Shown one piece after another: positions 51,570 to 60,790 of a stretch of DNA of 64,000 nt (the first letter of the stretch is position 1; each line of letters opens with the position of its first letter). A program made the translations under genes and the position numbers. Source of the DNA: Mycobacterium florentinum (GTDB lineage: Bacteria > Actinomycetota > Actinomycetes > Mycobacteriales > Mycobacteriaceae). The DNA is taken from NCBI RefSeq assembly GCF_010730355.1, contig NZ_AP022576.1, positions 1,922,001 through 1,986,000 on the forward strand, written 5' to 3'. The notes under the pieces are model-generated. The model did no database searches, was not told the origin of the DNA, and saw only the letters and a program-made list of their open reading frames with translations.

Positions 51570-52280
51570 GTGATCAGGATTGCCACCGTCGCCGGCGCCG
51601 CCGCCGTCGCGATTCTGACCGGTGCCGCCACGCTAGGCCTGGCGGTAGGCACGGCCCAGGCCACTCCCGGTAACGCTCCCAGCGGCGCGGGCATCCGCTA
51701 CGGCGATCCGACGGCGGCCGCCCCGTTCTGGCGCTACCAGCAATACGACGACGACTGCGTCGAGATGGCGGTCGCCGATGTGGTTGGAGAACTCACCGGC
51801 GCTCAGCCGTCCGAGCACGAAATCGTCGCGCTGGCTCGGTCGACGCCCAGCAGCGTGCACCCGGGTCCGGTCTACAAGAAGCCGACGAGGCACCGCAGCG
51901 GCGACGGCACCTCGTTCGACGATGAGCCGACGCTGCTGGCGCACTACGGAATCCGCGCGGTGAGCACCGACAGGGAAAGTGCCGCAACGACCCACGTTCC
52001 GACGGGCATGGCGGCGCTGGAGCAGGATCTGGCCAAGGGCCGCAAGGTCATTGCCGGGGTCAACGCCGAAGTCATCTGGGGCGATCCCGTCGAGGACAAG
52101 GACTCGCACGGCAACCCCCTGGCCAACCACGCGGTGGTGGTCACCGGTATCGACACCGCGGCCGGCGTCGTGCACCTCAACGACAGCGGCAGCGAGCAGG
52201 GCCGCGACGAGCAGGTGCCGATCGACGTCTTCGTCCGCTCGTGGGATGGCAGCGACGATCAGATGACGGTCACCGACTAG
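51570..52280 (+). CDS. exported C39-like peptidase-family protein
   Basis: 236 residues. Signal peptide IRIATVAGAAAVAILTGAATLGLAVGTAQA ends in AQA. The mature part has YQQYDDDCVEMAVADVVGELTG, with the papain-like Cys, and GNPLANHAVVVTGIDTAAGVVHLNDSG, with the His and Asn/Asp. This is the arrangement of peptidase C39-like domains. It may be a cell-wall or extracellular cysteine protease, or a catalytically modified binding protein. The start at 51570 is GTG. It overlaps the hydrolase remnant by 4 bp. Confidence 0.85.
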   Translation: MIRIATVAGAAAVAILTGAATLGLAVGTAQATPGNAPSGAGIRYGDPTAAAPFWRYQQYDDDCVEMAVADVVGELTGAQPSEHEIVALARSTPSSVHPGPVYKKPTRHRSGDGTSFDDEPTLLAHYGIRAVSTDRESAATTHVPTGMAALEQDLAKGRKVIAGVNAEVIWGDPVEDKDSHGNPLANHAVVVTGIDTAAGVVHLNDSGSEQGRDEQVPIDVFVRSWDGSDDQMTVTD

Positions 52281-52515
52281 GCGCGGGCCGTCAGCGGCAC
52301 GCTCAGCAGGCTGATCAGCGCGTCGGTCAGCACAGGTGGGCGTTCCTCCATGATGTAGTGGTCGCCGCCTCGCAGCCGGATCAATTCGGCGTGCGCAATG
52401 CGCTCGGCCAGTTCGCGCGCGGTGCTGAACCGGATATAGGGATCGCGGTCGCCCCAGATCACCGAGACCGGGCACCCAATGGACCGCCATCGCAAACAGC
52501 TGTTGCCAGCGCGAT
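52277..52515 (-). pseudogene. alpha/beta hydrolase, C-terminal remnant
   Basis: The last ~65-75 residues read like the end of an alpha/beta hydrolase: CPVSVIWGDRDPYIRFSTARELAERI (acid loop W-G-D-x-D) and RGGDHYIMEERPPVL (catalytic His), then the stop. The frame continues upstream to 52732 but runs antisense through the alcohol dehydrogenase and shows no hydrolase sequence. The nucleophile and oxyanion parts are absent from the window. It looks like a gene cut off when the dehydrogenase region became adjacent. Confidence 0.7.
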
Positions 52516-52616
52516 AGTTTGCTGGCATTGTCAGGATCAAAGTGGCTGTATCACAACATGTCTCAAAACCACCGCGGTCGGGCGGGTGTCTTTGACGCGC
52601 TGGGAAGGGGAACGTC

Positions 52617-53690
52617 ATGAAGATGCGGGCGGCTCGGATGCACGGATACAACGAGCCGCTGCGGCTCGAGCAGATCCCCGTCCCCGACATCGGCCCGAAC
52701 GAGGTCCTGATCAAAGTGGCGGCCGCCGGCATGTGCCGCAGCGACTACCAACTGGTCGACGGCTATTTCCGCGAAAACTTTCCGCTCACGTTCCCCATTA
52801 CGCCGGGTCACGAGGTGGCGGGACGAGTGCACGCGGTGGGTGCCGAGGTGCCCGCATCGGCGGGCCTGGCCGAGGGCACGCTGGTGGTGGTCAACCCGAA
52901 CTGGGGTGACGGGCAATGCCGGCAATGTCACGAGGGCAATGAGCAACTCTGCGCCGCCGGGCAGCTGGCGGGGTTCGGGCCGCCCGGTGGTTTCGCCGAG
53001 TACATGCCGGTGCAATACCGCCATGTCGTCGCGGTACCGGCGCGGGCCGATCACACCCCACAGATGCTGGCCCCGCTGACCGATGCCGGGCTGACGCCCT
53101 ACCGCGGCATGAAAAAGCTTGCCGCGGCCGGAAAACTCGGCGGGGGCCGCACCGTGGTCGTCAACGGCATCGGCGGGCTCGGGGGCTACGGGGTGCAGTA
53201 CGCCCGATTGCTCGGCGGCGGGGCGACGGTGGTGGCATTCGCCCGCAACGATGACAAACTCGCCGTCGCAAAGGAAAACGGCGCCCATTTCACCGTCAAC
53301 ACGCGAAACAAGACGGCCGAAGAGGTACGGAACGAACTGGAAGACCTGACCGGCCGCCGAGAAGTCGACGCGGTGCTTGACTGCGCGGGAGCCAAAGAGT
53401 CATTGGAGCTTGGGTTTTCGATCCTGGGGAAGGAAGGCGCACTCACCTGTGTCGGCCTGATCGGGCAGCAGGGCGCACAGGTACCCATATTTCCGTTCGT
53501 GAGCGGAGAGAAGTCGTACTCGGGATCGTTCTGGGGCAACCACAACGACTTGACCGAGGTTCTCGCGCTCGCCAGCCAGGGGCTGATCAAACACCACATC
53601 GTCCCGGTCGAATTGGACGACATCAACGAGCGCCTGGATGCGTTGGGGCGCGGCGACGTCGTCGGACGCGCCGTCGTCATCTTCGACTGA
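52617..53690 (+). CDS. zinc-dependent alcohol dehydrogenase
   Basis: 357 residues of the medium-chain dehydrogenase family. Catalytic zinc ligands are AAGMCRSDYQLVDG and PGHEVAGRV. The structural-zinc lobe is GQCRQCHEGNEQLC, with one of the usual four Cys missing. The cofactor-binding loop is VVVNGIGGLGGYGVQYARLLGG. It oxidises alcohols or reduces aldehydes with NAD(P). ATG 52617 follows GGAAGGGGAACGTC. It ends 1 bp before the convergent MFS gene. Confidence 0.9.
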   Translation: MKMRAARMHGYNEPLRLEQIPVPDIGPNEVLIKVAAAGMCRSDYQLVDGYFRENFPLTFPITPGHEVAGRVHAVGAEVPASAGLAEGTLVVVNPNWGDGQCRQCHEGNEQLCAAGQLAGFGPPGGFAEYMPVQYRHVVAVPARADHTPQMLAPLTDAGLTPYRGMKKLAAAGKLGGGRTVVVNGIGGLGGYGVQYARLLGGGATVVAFARNDDKLAVAKENGAHFTVNTRNKTAEEVRNELEDLTGRREVDAVLDCAGAKESLELGFSILGKEGALTCVGLIGQQGAQVPIFPFVSGEKSYSGSFWGNHNDLTEVLALASQGLIKHHIVPVELDDINERLDALGRGDVVGRAVVIFD

Positions 53691-53691
53691 A

Positions 53692-55188
53692 CTAGGCGGC
53701 ATCCTGGGCGGGCCTCGGGTGCCTGGTGGACGGGTCTTGGCAGGCGTGGTTGATTCCCGGCAGCACCTGGTGTGCGACGTCCGCGCCGGTGCGAATGGTC
53801 ACCCATGCGGTAATTCCACCGATCAGGCAGACACCCGCGGTCATGAGCATCGCCAGCGAGAAACCAGGGCCGAGTGGTTGGCCGGGTCCCGCGCTGATGC
53901 CGGCGGCGACCGGCAGCACGGCGACGGCGAGGAGTCCGGCGACGCGCGAAATGGCGTTGTTGACACCGGATGCGGTGCCCGCGTAGTCGTCGTGAACGGC
54001 GGCGAGGACCGCCGCGGTCAGTGGCGCGACCGTGATCGCGAGCCCGAGGCCGAACGCGACCACGGCGGGCAGCACCGCACCCGGATACGTCGTCCCGGGC
54101 ACGATGCGTGCCATCAGAGCCACGCCGAGGGCGGCGACGAACGGTCCGACCGTCATCGGGATTCGCGGGCCGGTTCGCTGCGCGAGCTCGCCTATCCACG
54201 GGGAGCCGATCAGCATGATGATCGTCATGGGTAGGGTCGCCAGCCCACTTTCCAGCGCGGTGTAGTGCAGGCTTTGTTGAAGCTGCAGGACCAATAGGAA
54301 CAACGCACCACCGACTGCCGTGTATACGGCCAACGTGGTGAGGTTGGCGCCGGCGAACTGCCGGGAACGAAAGAGCTTGAGCGGCAAGAACGGTGACTGC
54401 ACCCGTCGTTCGATCAGCGGGAAGGCGGCCAACCCGGCCACACCGATCGCGACGCCGGCGACGGTCGTCAAAGTCCAACCGCGGGACGGAGTTTCGATCA
54501 GCGCGTAAACCGCCCCGGCCAAACCGACGGCGACAGCGGCGGTTCCGAGTACGTCCGGGCCTCCGGCGGCGGTCGGATTCCGGGATTCTGGGACGTGGCG
54601 CACGGCGATCCATGCCACCGCCACCGCGAGCGGAACATTCAGGAAGAACACCCAGCGCCACGACGCCGAGTCCACCAGCCAGCCACCGATGAACGGGCCC
54701 AGCGCCGTCGTCACCCCGGACATACCCGCCCAGATTCCCACCGCGCGACCCCGGTCGTCATCGCTGATCCCGGCGTCGATCAAGGCAAGGCTGCCCGGCA
54801 CCAATGCGGCCGCGCCGACACCTTGGACCAGCCGGGCGACGATCAACCAGCCGATGGTCGGGGCCAGGCCGCAGGCCAATGACGCAGCGGTGAAAACGGC
54901 CAGCCCGACAAGAAAGACACGGCGCCGGCCGTAGCGGTCGCCGGCCGCGCCCCCGGAGAGAAGCAGGGCGCTCAGCGTCAGCAGGTAGCCATCCAGCACC
55001 CACTGCTGGCCGGTCAGATCCGCGGCCAGCTCCCGCCCGATCGTCGGCAGCGCAACGTTGACGACGGTGCCGTCCAGCATCGCCAGGCCCGAGCCGAGGA
55101 CCGCCGCCGCGATCAGCCAGCGTGCACCGGCCGACGCCAACGGCAGTTGGCGTGGCTGGACGATGCCACCACACGTCGGGTGATCCAC
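53692..55188 (-). CDS. MFS drug efflux transporter, DHA2 (EmrB/QacA) type
   Basis: 498 residues with about 14 hydrophobic segments. Signatures are motif D1 LDGTVVNVALPTIGREL, motif A GGAAGDRYGRRRVFLVG, motif B ARLVQGVGAAALVPG and motif C GPFIGGWLVDSASWRWVFFLN. These define the proton-driven 14-helix drug antiporters. The tail after the last helix is short and His/Pro-rich. It faces glgP in divergent orientation across 187 bp. No regulator gene adjoins it. Substrates unknown. Confidence 0.92.
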   Translation of the reverse strand: MDHPTCGGIVQPRQLPLASAGARWLIAAAVLGSGLAMLDGTVVNVALPTIGRELAADLTGQQWVLDGYLLTLSALLLSGGAAGDRYGRRRVFLVGLAVFTAASLACGLAPTIGWLIVARLVQGVGAAALVPGSLALIDAGISDDDRGRAVGIWAGMSGVTTALGPFIGGWLVDSASWRWVFFLNVPLAVAVAWIAVRHVPESRNPTAAGGPDVLGTAAVAVGLAGAVYALIETPSRGWTLTTVAGVAIGVAGLAAFPLIERRVQSPFLPLKLFRSRQFAGANLTTLAVYTAVGGALFLLVLQLQQSLHYTALESGLATLPMTIIMLIGSPWIGELAQRTGPRIPMTVGPFVAALGVALMARIVPGTTYPGAVLPAVVAFGLGLAITVAPLTAAVLAAVHDDYAGTASGVNNAISRVAGLLAVAVLPVAAGISAGPGQPLGPGFSLAMLMTAGVCLIGGITAWVTIRTGADVAHQVLPGINHACQDPSTRHPRPAQDAA

Positions 55189-55375
55189 TGCAGAGAATCC
55201 TGCCCGCTCTGGGGCTCCCCCGCCAACGCCGTTTCGTCGCCGGTGCGTGGGGTTGCGTTCACGTAGCGGTCGTCAATTTCGCGCCTGGTGTGCAAAAACC
55301 GCTGCCAGACTGACGAACTGCGCGGCAGGGCAGATCGGTGCGATACTGCCACCACATCTAGGGAGTAGGACTCAC

Positions 55376-57898
55376 ATGACCGATCTCGATCAGACCCCCT
55401 CCGACGCAGTGTCTGCCGCCGGTTCCCGACCGGCGGACCTGGCCGAGCACTCCCGCACCGGGATGGGCGCCCCCGCGCTGCAGCGCGCGATCACCGACCA
55501 CCTGCGCTACTCGATCGGGCGCCCGGCGGCTGCCCTGCGGCCCGAGCACTACTATCGGGCGCTGGCGCTGGCCGTGCGGGACCGCATGCAGGACCGCCGG
55601 GTGGCGTCCACGCAAACGTCACTCGATCTCGGACGCAAGGTCACCTGCTATCTGTCGGCCGAATTCCTGATGGGTCCGCAGCTGGGCAACAACCTGCTGA
55701 ACCTGGGCCTGGAGGGCGCCGCCAAGTCCGCGCTGGCCGCGATGGGACAACGGCTTGACGAGGTGCTGGCCTGCGAGGAGGAACCGGGACTGGGCAACGG
55801 GGGCCTCGGCCGGCTCGCAGCGTGCTACCTGGACTCGCTCGCCACGCTCGAGCGTCCGGCAATCGGCTATGGAATCCGCTACGAATTCGGCATTTTCGAC
55901 CAGGAGATCCACGACGGCTGGCAGGTCGAGCAGACCGACAACTGGCTGGATCGCGGAAACCCCTGGGAGATAGCCAAACCCGACGTCAACTATCTGGTCA
56001 AGTGGGGCGGCCACGTCGAGCACTACACCGACGAGGGCGGACGTGAGCGCTCTCGATGGGTGCCCGGGTTGTTGCTGAAAGGCGTCGCGTACGACACGCC
56101 GATCCAGGGCTATGGCGTCAACACCTGCAACGTGCTCACGTTGTGGAGCGCGCGAGCGGTCAAGTCGTTTGCGCTGGATGCCTTCAACACCGGCGATTAC
56201 TACAAGGCGGTCGAGGACGAGGTCACCTCGGAAACGGTCACCAAGGTGCTCTACCCCAACGACGAGCCCGAAGCGGGTAAGCGGCTGCGCCTGCTGCAGC
56301 AGCACTTCTTCGTGTCCTGCTCGCTGCAGCACGTGCTGCACATCATGGACGATCTTGCCGACGCGGGTGTGCGGGAGCTCCCCCAGCGATTCGCCTTGCA
56401 GCTCAACGATACTCACCCGTCTATCGGGGTCGCCGAGTTGATGCGACTGTTGATCGACGAACGACACCTGGAGTGGGAGGAGGCGTGGAACATCACCGTC
56501 GCGACCTTCGCCTACACCAACCACACGCTGCTGCCGGAAGCACTGGAAACCTGGCCGCTGGAGATGTTCGGCCAATCGCTGCCGCGACACCTGGAGATCA
56601 TTTACGAGATCAACCGGCGGTTCCTCAACGAGGTGCGCACCCGGTTCCTCGGCGACGCGGATCGCGTCCGCCGGATGTCGCTGATCGGCGAGGACGGCGG
56701 CAAAAACGTCCGGATGGCACACCTGGCCACCGTCGGCAGCCATGCCATCAACGGCGTCGCAGCGCTGCACTCGGAGTTACTGAAAGACAGTGTGCTCAAA
56801 GACTTCTACGAGATGTGGCCGGAGCGGTTCAGCAACAAGACGAATGGCGTGACACCGCGGCGTTTCCTCGCTCTGTCCAATCCCGGGCTCCGCGAGCTGC
56901 TGGACCGCACCATCGGAGATGGCTGGCTCAAGGACCTAGGCAAGCTGCGTGGACTGGAACCGTTCGTCGACGACTCCTCCTTCCGGGAGCAGTGGCGCGA
57001 CATCAAACGCACCAACAAAGCGCGGCTGGCCAACTTCATCCACGACACGACCGGTGTCGAAGTGAACCCGCAATGGATCTTCGACATCCAGGTCAAGCGA
57101 ATTCACGAGTACAAGCGCCAGCACCTCAACGTGCTGCACATCATCGCGCTCTACTACCGGCTCAAGCAGAACCCAGAGCTCTCAATTCCGCCGCGGGCCT
57201 TTATCTTTGGCGGTAAGGCAGCGCCCGGCTACTTCTTGGCCAAGCGGATCATCAAGCTGATCAACGCCGTTGGAGAGACGATCAACAGCGACCCGGACGT
57301 CAACAAGTTCCTGAAAGTCGCGTTCATACCGAACTTCAACGTGCAGAACGCACACATGATCTATCCGGCCGCCAACGTATCCGAGCAGATCTCCACTGCC
57401 GGCAAGGAGGCCTCGGGTACCGGAAACATGAAGTTCATGATCAACGGCGCCCTGACGATCGGCACCCTCGATGGCGCCAACGTCGAGATTCGCGAAGAAG
57501 CCGGGGCGGAGAACTTCTTCCTGTTCGGCCTGACCGTCGACGAGGTCGAGGCGCTCAAGGCGAGCGGCTACCGTCCGGCGGATTACATCGACGGCAACGA
57601 CGAGCTGCGCGCGGTGCTGAATCTGATTGCCGACGGGACCTTTTCGCACGGCGACACCGAGGTGTTCAAGCCGCTGGTGGACAACCTGCGCTACGACGAC
57701 CCGTTCCTCGTGTGCGCGGACTACGCCTCCTACGTGGAATGCCAGGCGCGGGTCAGCGCCGCGTGGCAGGACGGGGAGTCGTGGACCAAGATGTCGATCC
57801 TGAACACCGCACGCAGCGGCAAGTTCTCATCCGATCGCGCCATCGCGGAGTACTGCGACGACATCTGGAAGGTCTGGCCGCTGACGGTGAAGATCTGA
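55376..57898 (+). CDS. glgP: glycogen/maltodextrin phosphorylase
   Basis: 840 residues. It releases glucose-1-phosphate from alpha-1,4-glucan ends with phosphate and pyridoxal phosphate. Features are YLSAEFLMGPQLGNNL, EPGLGNGGLGRLAACYLDSLATL, QLNDTHPSIGVAELMRLL, TNGVTPRRFL, QVKRIHEYKRQ and the PLP-lysine motif EASGTGNMKFMINGAL near the end. ATG 55376 has GGGAGTAGGA upstream; the frame extends further but only into non-conserved sequence. Size fits mycobacterial GlgP (Rv1328), though its neighbours here differ from those in M. tuberculosis. A hairpin follows the stop. Confidence 0.96.
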   Translation: MTDLDQTPSDAVSAAGSRPADLAEHSRTGMGAPALQRAITDHLRYSIGRPAAALRPEHYYRALALAVRDRMQDRRVASTQTSLDLGRKVTCYLSAEFLMGPQLGNNLLNLGLEGAAKSALAAMGQRLDEVLACEEEPGLGNGGLGRLAACYLDSLATLERPAIGYGIRYEFGIFDQEIHDGWQVEQTDNWLDRGNPWEIAKPDVNYLVKWGGHVEHYTDEGGRERSRWVPGLLLKGVAYDTPIQGYGVNTCNVLTLWSARAVKSFALDAFNTGDYYKAVEDEVTSETVTKVLYPNDEPEAGKRLRLLQQHFFVSCSLQHVLHIMDDLADAGVRELPQRFALQLNDTHPSIGVAELMRLLIDERHLEWEEAWNITVATFAYTNHTLLPEALETWPLEMFGQSLPRHLEIIYEINRRFLNEVRTRFLGDADRVRRMSLIGEDGGKNVRMAHLATVGSHAINGVAALHSELLKDSVLKDFYEMWPERFSNKTNGVTPRRFLALSNPGLRELLDRTIGDGWLKDLGKLRGLEPFVDDSSFREQWRDIKRTNKARLANFIHDTTGVEVNPQWIFDIQVKRIHEYKRQHLNVLHIIALYYRLKQNPELSIPPRAFIFGGKAAPGYFLAKRIIKLINAVGETINSDPDVNKFLKVAFIPNFNVQNAHMIYPAANVSEQISTAGKEASGTGNMKFMINGALTIGTLDGANVEIREEAGAENFFLFGLTVDEVEALKASGYRPADYIDGNDELRAVLNLIADGTFSHGDTEVFKPLVDNLRYDDPFLVCADYASYVECQARVSAAWQDGESWTKMSILNTARSGKFSSDRAIAEYCDDIWKVWPLTVKI

Positions 57899-57905
57899 GC
57901 CGTAC

Positions 57906-57935
57906 GGCTACGGCGCCCGCCCGGGTGCCGTAGCC
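57906..57935. terminator. hairpin terminator between glgP and a convergent gene
   Basis: GGCTACGGC (57906-57914) pairs with GCCGTAGCC (57927-57935), and the inner CCCG/CGGG extend the stem. There is no T-run. It starts 8 bp after the glgP stop and lies before the convergent gene end at 57950. Confidence 0.65.
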
Positions 57936-57949
57936 GGCGGTTGTCCGCG

Positions 57950-58210
57950 CTAGCGGGTCTCTTTCGCGACGTAGACGATGATGTAGCCCACCGGGATACC
58001 GGTGCGCGCGGCGATGCATTCGCGCGCCACCAAGTCGACCGTGGCCCGGCGACTAGCGCGTGCGGCCGCGGCGATTTCGGGGATCCGGATGAGCCACCCA
58101 TCGGTCTCTCGAGTGATCTCGATGTCGAAGCACTGACCGACCTTCGGGAAGGTCACACGCGCAACGCTGCGCGGCGATTGCGCACGTCGCAGGGTGGGCT
58201 GAATAAGCAT
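57950..58210 (-). CDS. small conserved protein, HicB-like fold
   Basis: 86 residues from ATG 58210 (AGGAAAAG upstream). The part FDIEITRETDGWLIRIPEIAAAARASRRATVDLVARECIA reads like the beta-beta-alpha core of HicB-type antitoxin domains (strand, strand with DGW, then helix beginning ATVDLVARE). The end forms one more strand (VGYIIVYVAKE). No HicA-like toxin gene is adjacent, so a solitary HicB-like protein or an unrelated small regulator are both possible. Confidence 0.7.
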   Translation of the reverse strand: MLIQPTLRRAQSPRSVARVTFPKVGQCFDIEITRETDGWLIRIPEIAAAARASRRATVDLVARECIAARTGIPVGYIIVYVAKETR

Positions 58211-58329
58211 CTGCTTTTCCTGAGTCGACAATGGGCCGCGCGCAAGAATAATGCGAAACGGTGCCAAACACCTAATCGGCTGGGGCCCCTGGGTCCCTGG
58301 CCGTGATCTGACCGTTGCGTGACCGTTAG

Positions 58330-59136
58330 TCAGGTATAGCCCGGCAGGTCCGGCACACCGCTGGAGGTCAGCCAGCCGCCGCCGTCGACGACCAGTACGG
58401 CACCCGTCACATAGGACGCCGCGTCGCTGGCCAGGAACAACACCGTCTCGGCGACTTCGGTGGTCGAGCCGGGGCGCCGCAGTGGGTTCTGGATGGCGCG
58501 GTGCTGGTCGTCGCCGGCGATCCTGCGGACGCCCTCCGTCCCCGACATCGCCCCGGGGGCAACGACATTGACCCGAACCCCGTCGGGCCCCCACTCGATC
58601 GCACAGGCGCGGCTGAACGCGTCCACGCCGGCCTTGGCCGACACAACGTGCGCTTGCAGGGCCATGCCACGGTACTGGATCGCCGCGCTGATGTTCACCA
58701 CGGCGCCGCCGTGCTCGCGCAGCCAGAGGTCATATGCCGCCTTGGAGACGTTGAACGTTCCCACCAGGTCGATGTCGACCACCGCTTTGAAACCGTTCGG
58801 ACTCAGGCCGCTGATCGGGACGGGGAAGTTCCCGGCCGCGTTATTGACGACGACGTCGAGGCGACCGAAGGCGGCCAGCACATCCTCGACGACGAGGGTG
58901 ACCTCGTCACTGCGGCGGACGTCGCAAACGCCGTATACGGCCTCAATCCCCTCTTCCCGCAACGCCCTAACCGCGGCCTGAAGATTGGGCTCCTTGCGGC
59001 TGCAAATGGCCACCCGGGCGCCGTGAGCGCCCAAAACCCGGGCGATCTCCAGACCCAGCCCGGTGGCCCCACCGGTGATCAGCGCCACCTTGCCTTGCAG
59101 GAGGTCTGCGCGAAAAGGACTCGGGTGCAACGTCAT
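58330..59136 (-). CDS. SDR of the 2,4-dienoyl-CoA reductase type
   Basis: 268 residues. LLQGKVALITGGATGLGLEIARVLGAHGARVAICSRKE gives the cofactor loop with Arg/Lys (NADP). VVNNAAGNFPVPISGLSPNGF is the signature of peroxisomal 2,4-dienoyl-CoA reductases, and YRGMALQAHVVSAKAGVDAF holds the active-site Lys. ATG 59136 overlaps the stop of the gene upstream by 4 bp (ATGA), so the two are co-translated. The upstream extension to 59643 is a shadow. Confidence 0.9.
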   Translation of the reverse strand: MTLHPSPFRADLLQGKVALITGGATGLGLEIARVLGAHGARVAICSRKEPNLQAAVRALREEGIEAVYGVCDVRRSDEVTLVVEDVLAAFGRLDVVVNNAAGNFPVPISGLSPNGFKAVVDIDLVGTFNVSKAAYDLWLREHGGAVVNISAAIQYRGMALQAHVVSAKAGVDAFSRACAIEWGPDGVRVNVVAPGAMSGTEGVRRIAGDDQHRAIQNPLRRPGSTTEVAETVLFLASDAASYVTGAVLVVDGGGWLTSSGVPDLPGYT

Positions 59137-60011
59137 TGGGATTCCAGTTCGGAAATCAGGTCCGCGAGGGCAAGGATCCGCGCAGCGTCGCGCACGTGCA
59201 GGCTTTCGATCATGCGGCCATCGACGGTGATGACGCTGTTCCCCGCCGCCTGGGCCTCCTCGTAGGCCGAGACGATCTTGCGCGCGTCGGCCAATTCCCT
59301 CTCCGAGGGGCCGAACAACTCGTTCGCCGGTGCAACCTGGGAGGGATGGATCAGCGTCTTGCCGTCGAAACCCATCTCGCGACCCTGTTGCGCCTCGGCC
59401 CGGAAGCCGTCCTCGTCGGCGATGGCGTTGTACACGCCGTCCAGGATGGCTTTTCCCGCCGCCCGCGCACCCAATACCGCCAGCGACAACGCCGGTGTAA
59501 CCGGTGCACGCCCGGGAACGTGCAGGCCGTGCAGGTCGTTCACCAGGTCGTTGGTGCCGATCACCAGCACCGTCAACCGATCGCTGGCCGCGGCGATCTC
59601 CTCCGCCCGCAAGATGGCCCGCGGCGTCTCGATCATCGCCCACAGCCGCAACGACGGCGGCGCATCGAGCGCGTCGAGCGCGGCGGCCAGCGCTTGGACC
59701 TCGTTACCGGTCTCCACCTTCGGCACGAGCACCCCGTCGGCGGCCGAACCGGCCACGGCGGCGAGATCGTCGTCGTGCCAGTCGGTACCCACGCCGTTGA
59801 TGCGAATCACGACCTCGCGAGGCCGATAGCCGTCGGACGAGACGGCGTCGCACACCCGCGCTCGGGAGTGGACTTTGGCGTCGGGGCCCACCGCGTCCTC
59901 GAGGTCGAATATCAGCACGTCGGCCGGGAGTGATTTCCCCTTCTCGAGTGCTCGATCTTTGTTGCCGGGGAGGTAGAGAGCGGATCGGCGCGGGCGCGGC
60001 GTCGGTGCCAT
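59133..60011 (-). CDS. CitE-like aldolase/lyase (HpcH/HpaI family)
   Basis: 292 residues of the citrate lyase beta-subunit-like group. It has RRSALYLPGNKDRALEKG, DVLIFDLEDAVGPDAK (metal site), VVIRINGVGTDWHDDDL, LWAMIETPRAILRAEEI (metal-binding Glu) and GFDGKTLIHPSQV. Related enzymes cleave malyl-, citramalyl- or methylmalyl-CoA, or act as thioesterases. ATG 60011 starts the conserved part. Operon with the dienoyl-CoA reductase-like SDR suggests handling of branched or unsaturated acyl-CoA. Confidence 0.92.
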   Translation of the reverse strand: MAPTPRPRRSALYLPGNKDRALEKGKSLPADVLIFDLEDAVGPDAKVHSRARVCDAVSSDGYRPREVVIRINGVGTDWHDDDLAAVAGSAADGVLVPKVETGNEVQALAAALDALDAPPSLRLWAMIETPRAILRAEEIAAASDRLTVLVIGTNDLVNDLHGLHVPGRAPVTPALSLAVLGARAAGKAILDGVYNAIADEDGFRAEAQQGREMGFDGKTLIHPSQVAPANELFGPSERELADARKIVSAYEEAQAAGNSVITVDGRMIESLHVRDAARILALADLISELESQ

Positions 60012-60200
60012 GGGGCCAGCGTAGGGCTTTGGCCTCGCCCGCCCGGAGAGTGGTGGCGGCCCGCATTGCGGAATCGGCACGGTTTTGTCGCACAATTCGC
60101 GTCATTCCAAAGACTCGCGAAATCAGACGATGAGAAACCGTGTTGACGGGTTTATGCTGATATTCGCGGCGCAATGCCGACCAAAAAGGTAGGTCGAAGC

Positions 60201-60386
60201 ATGAGCACGGACAAAGTTAACCGCGGCATCCTCCTCACCATCATGGCGCTCGTAACCATCGCGTACGTCGCGTTGTACGAGCACGCCTCCGCCAATTTCA
60301 GGCTGTACGTGCCTCTCTGCATGGCAGCCTTGGTGGGCCTGCTGATCCACGACGCCGTGAGCAGCCACAAGCCCCGGCGGCACTGA
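60201..60386 (+). CDS. small membrane protein
   Basis: 61 residues with two hydrophobic segments, GILLTIMALVTIAYVALYEHA and FRLYVPLCMAALVGLLIHDAV, and a His/Lys/Arg tail (SSHKPRRH). ATG 60201 follows AAAGGTAGGTCG. Probably two membrane spans with both ends in the cytoplasm. I do not recognise the family. It stands alone between the CitE-like gene (divergent) and the PAS-ANTAR operon. Confidence 0.65.
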   Translation: MSTDKVNRGILLTIMALVTIAYVALYEHASANFRLYVPLCMAALVGLLIHDAVSSHKPRRH

Positions 60387-60436
60387 GCGTTCGATCTTGC
60401 CGCCGTTGCCGCTTTGAACAGCGGAGATAGATCCCG

Positions 60437-60790
60437 GTGGGTCCTCGTCGCGGATTGGTGATCCGAAAACCCATCCGTAGGGCGCACAGCCACGAATCAC
60501 CTCATGTGGGTCCACTTCAGCGCGCCGACGATCTGGCGGTGCGGGTTTTCTGGTTTCTCGGCGACCACTGGCTCGGCTACCGGTCGCCCACAGATGAGGA
60601 GGTAGCCGAGTTGCGCTGCGCAGCGTTCCACTTCTGGAAAGAGGCATACAGCGGTGACCCGCTGTTGGCCAAGGCCGGCGACATGGCTGACGCCGTCCTC
60701 GAGTTGTTGTCCCCGCTACGCGGGCCGGACAGCGCCGCGAACTTGAAGAACGCCAGCGACGCGTACCAGCGAGCGAGGTTTTGCCGATGA
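60437..60790 (+). CDS. hypothetical protein coupled to the PAS-ANTAR gene
   Basis: 117 residues from GTG 60437. The first ~30 are basic and His-rich (RRAHSHESPHVGP); the rest is helical with FWFLGDHWLGYRSPTDEEVAELRCAAFHFWKEAY. Its TGA overlaps the ATG of the next gene (ATGA), so the two are translated together and probably act in the same signalling process. No known domain is seen. Confidence 0.6.
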   Translation: MGPRRGLVIRKPIRRAHSHESPHVGPLQRADDLAVRVFWFLGDHWLGYRSPTDEEVAELRCAAFHFWKEAYSGDPLLAKAGDMADAVLELLSPLRGPDSAANLKNASDAYQRARFCR

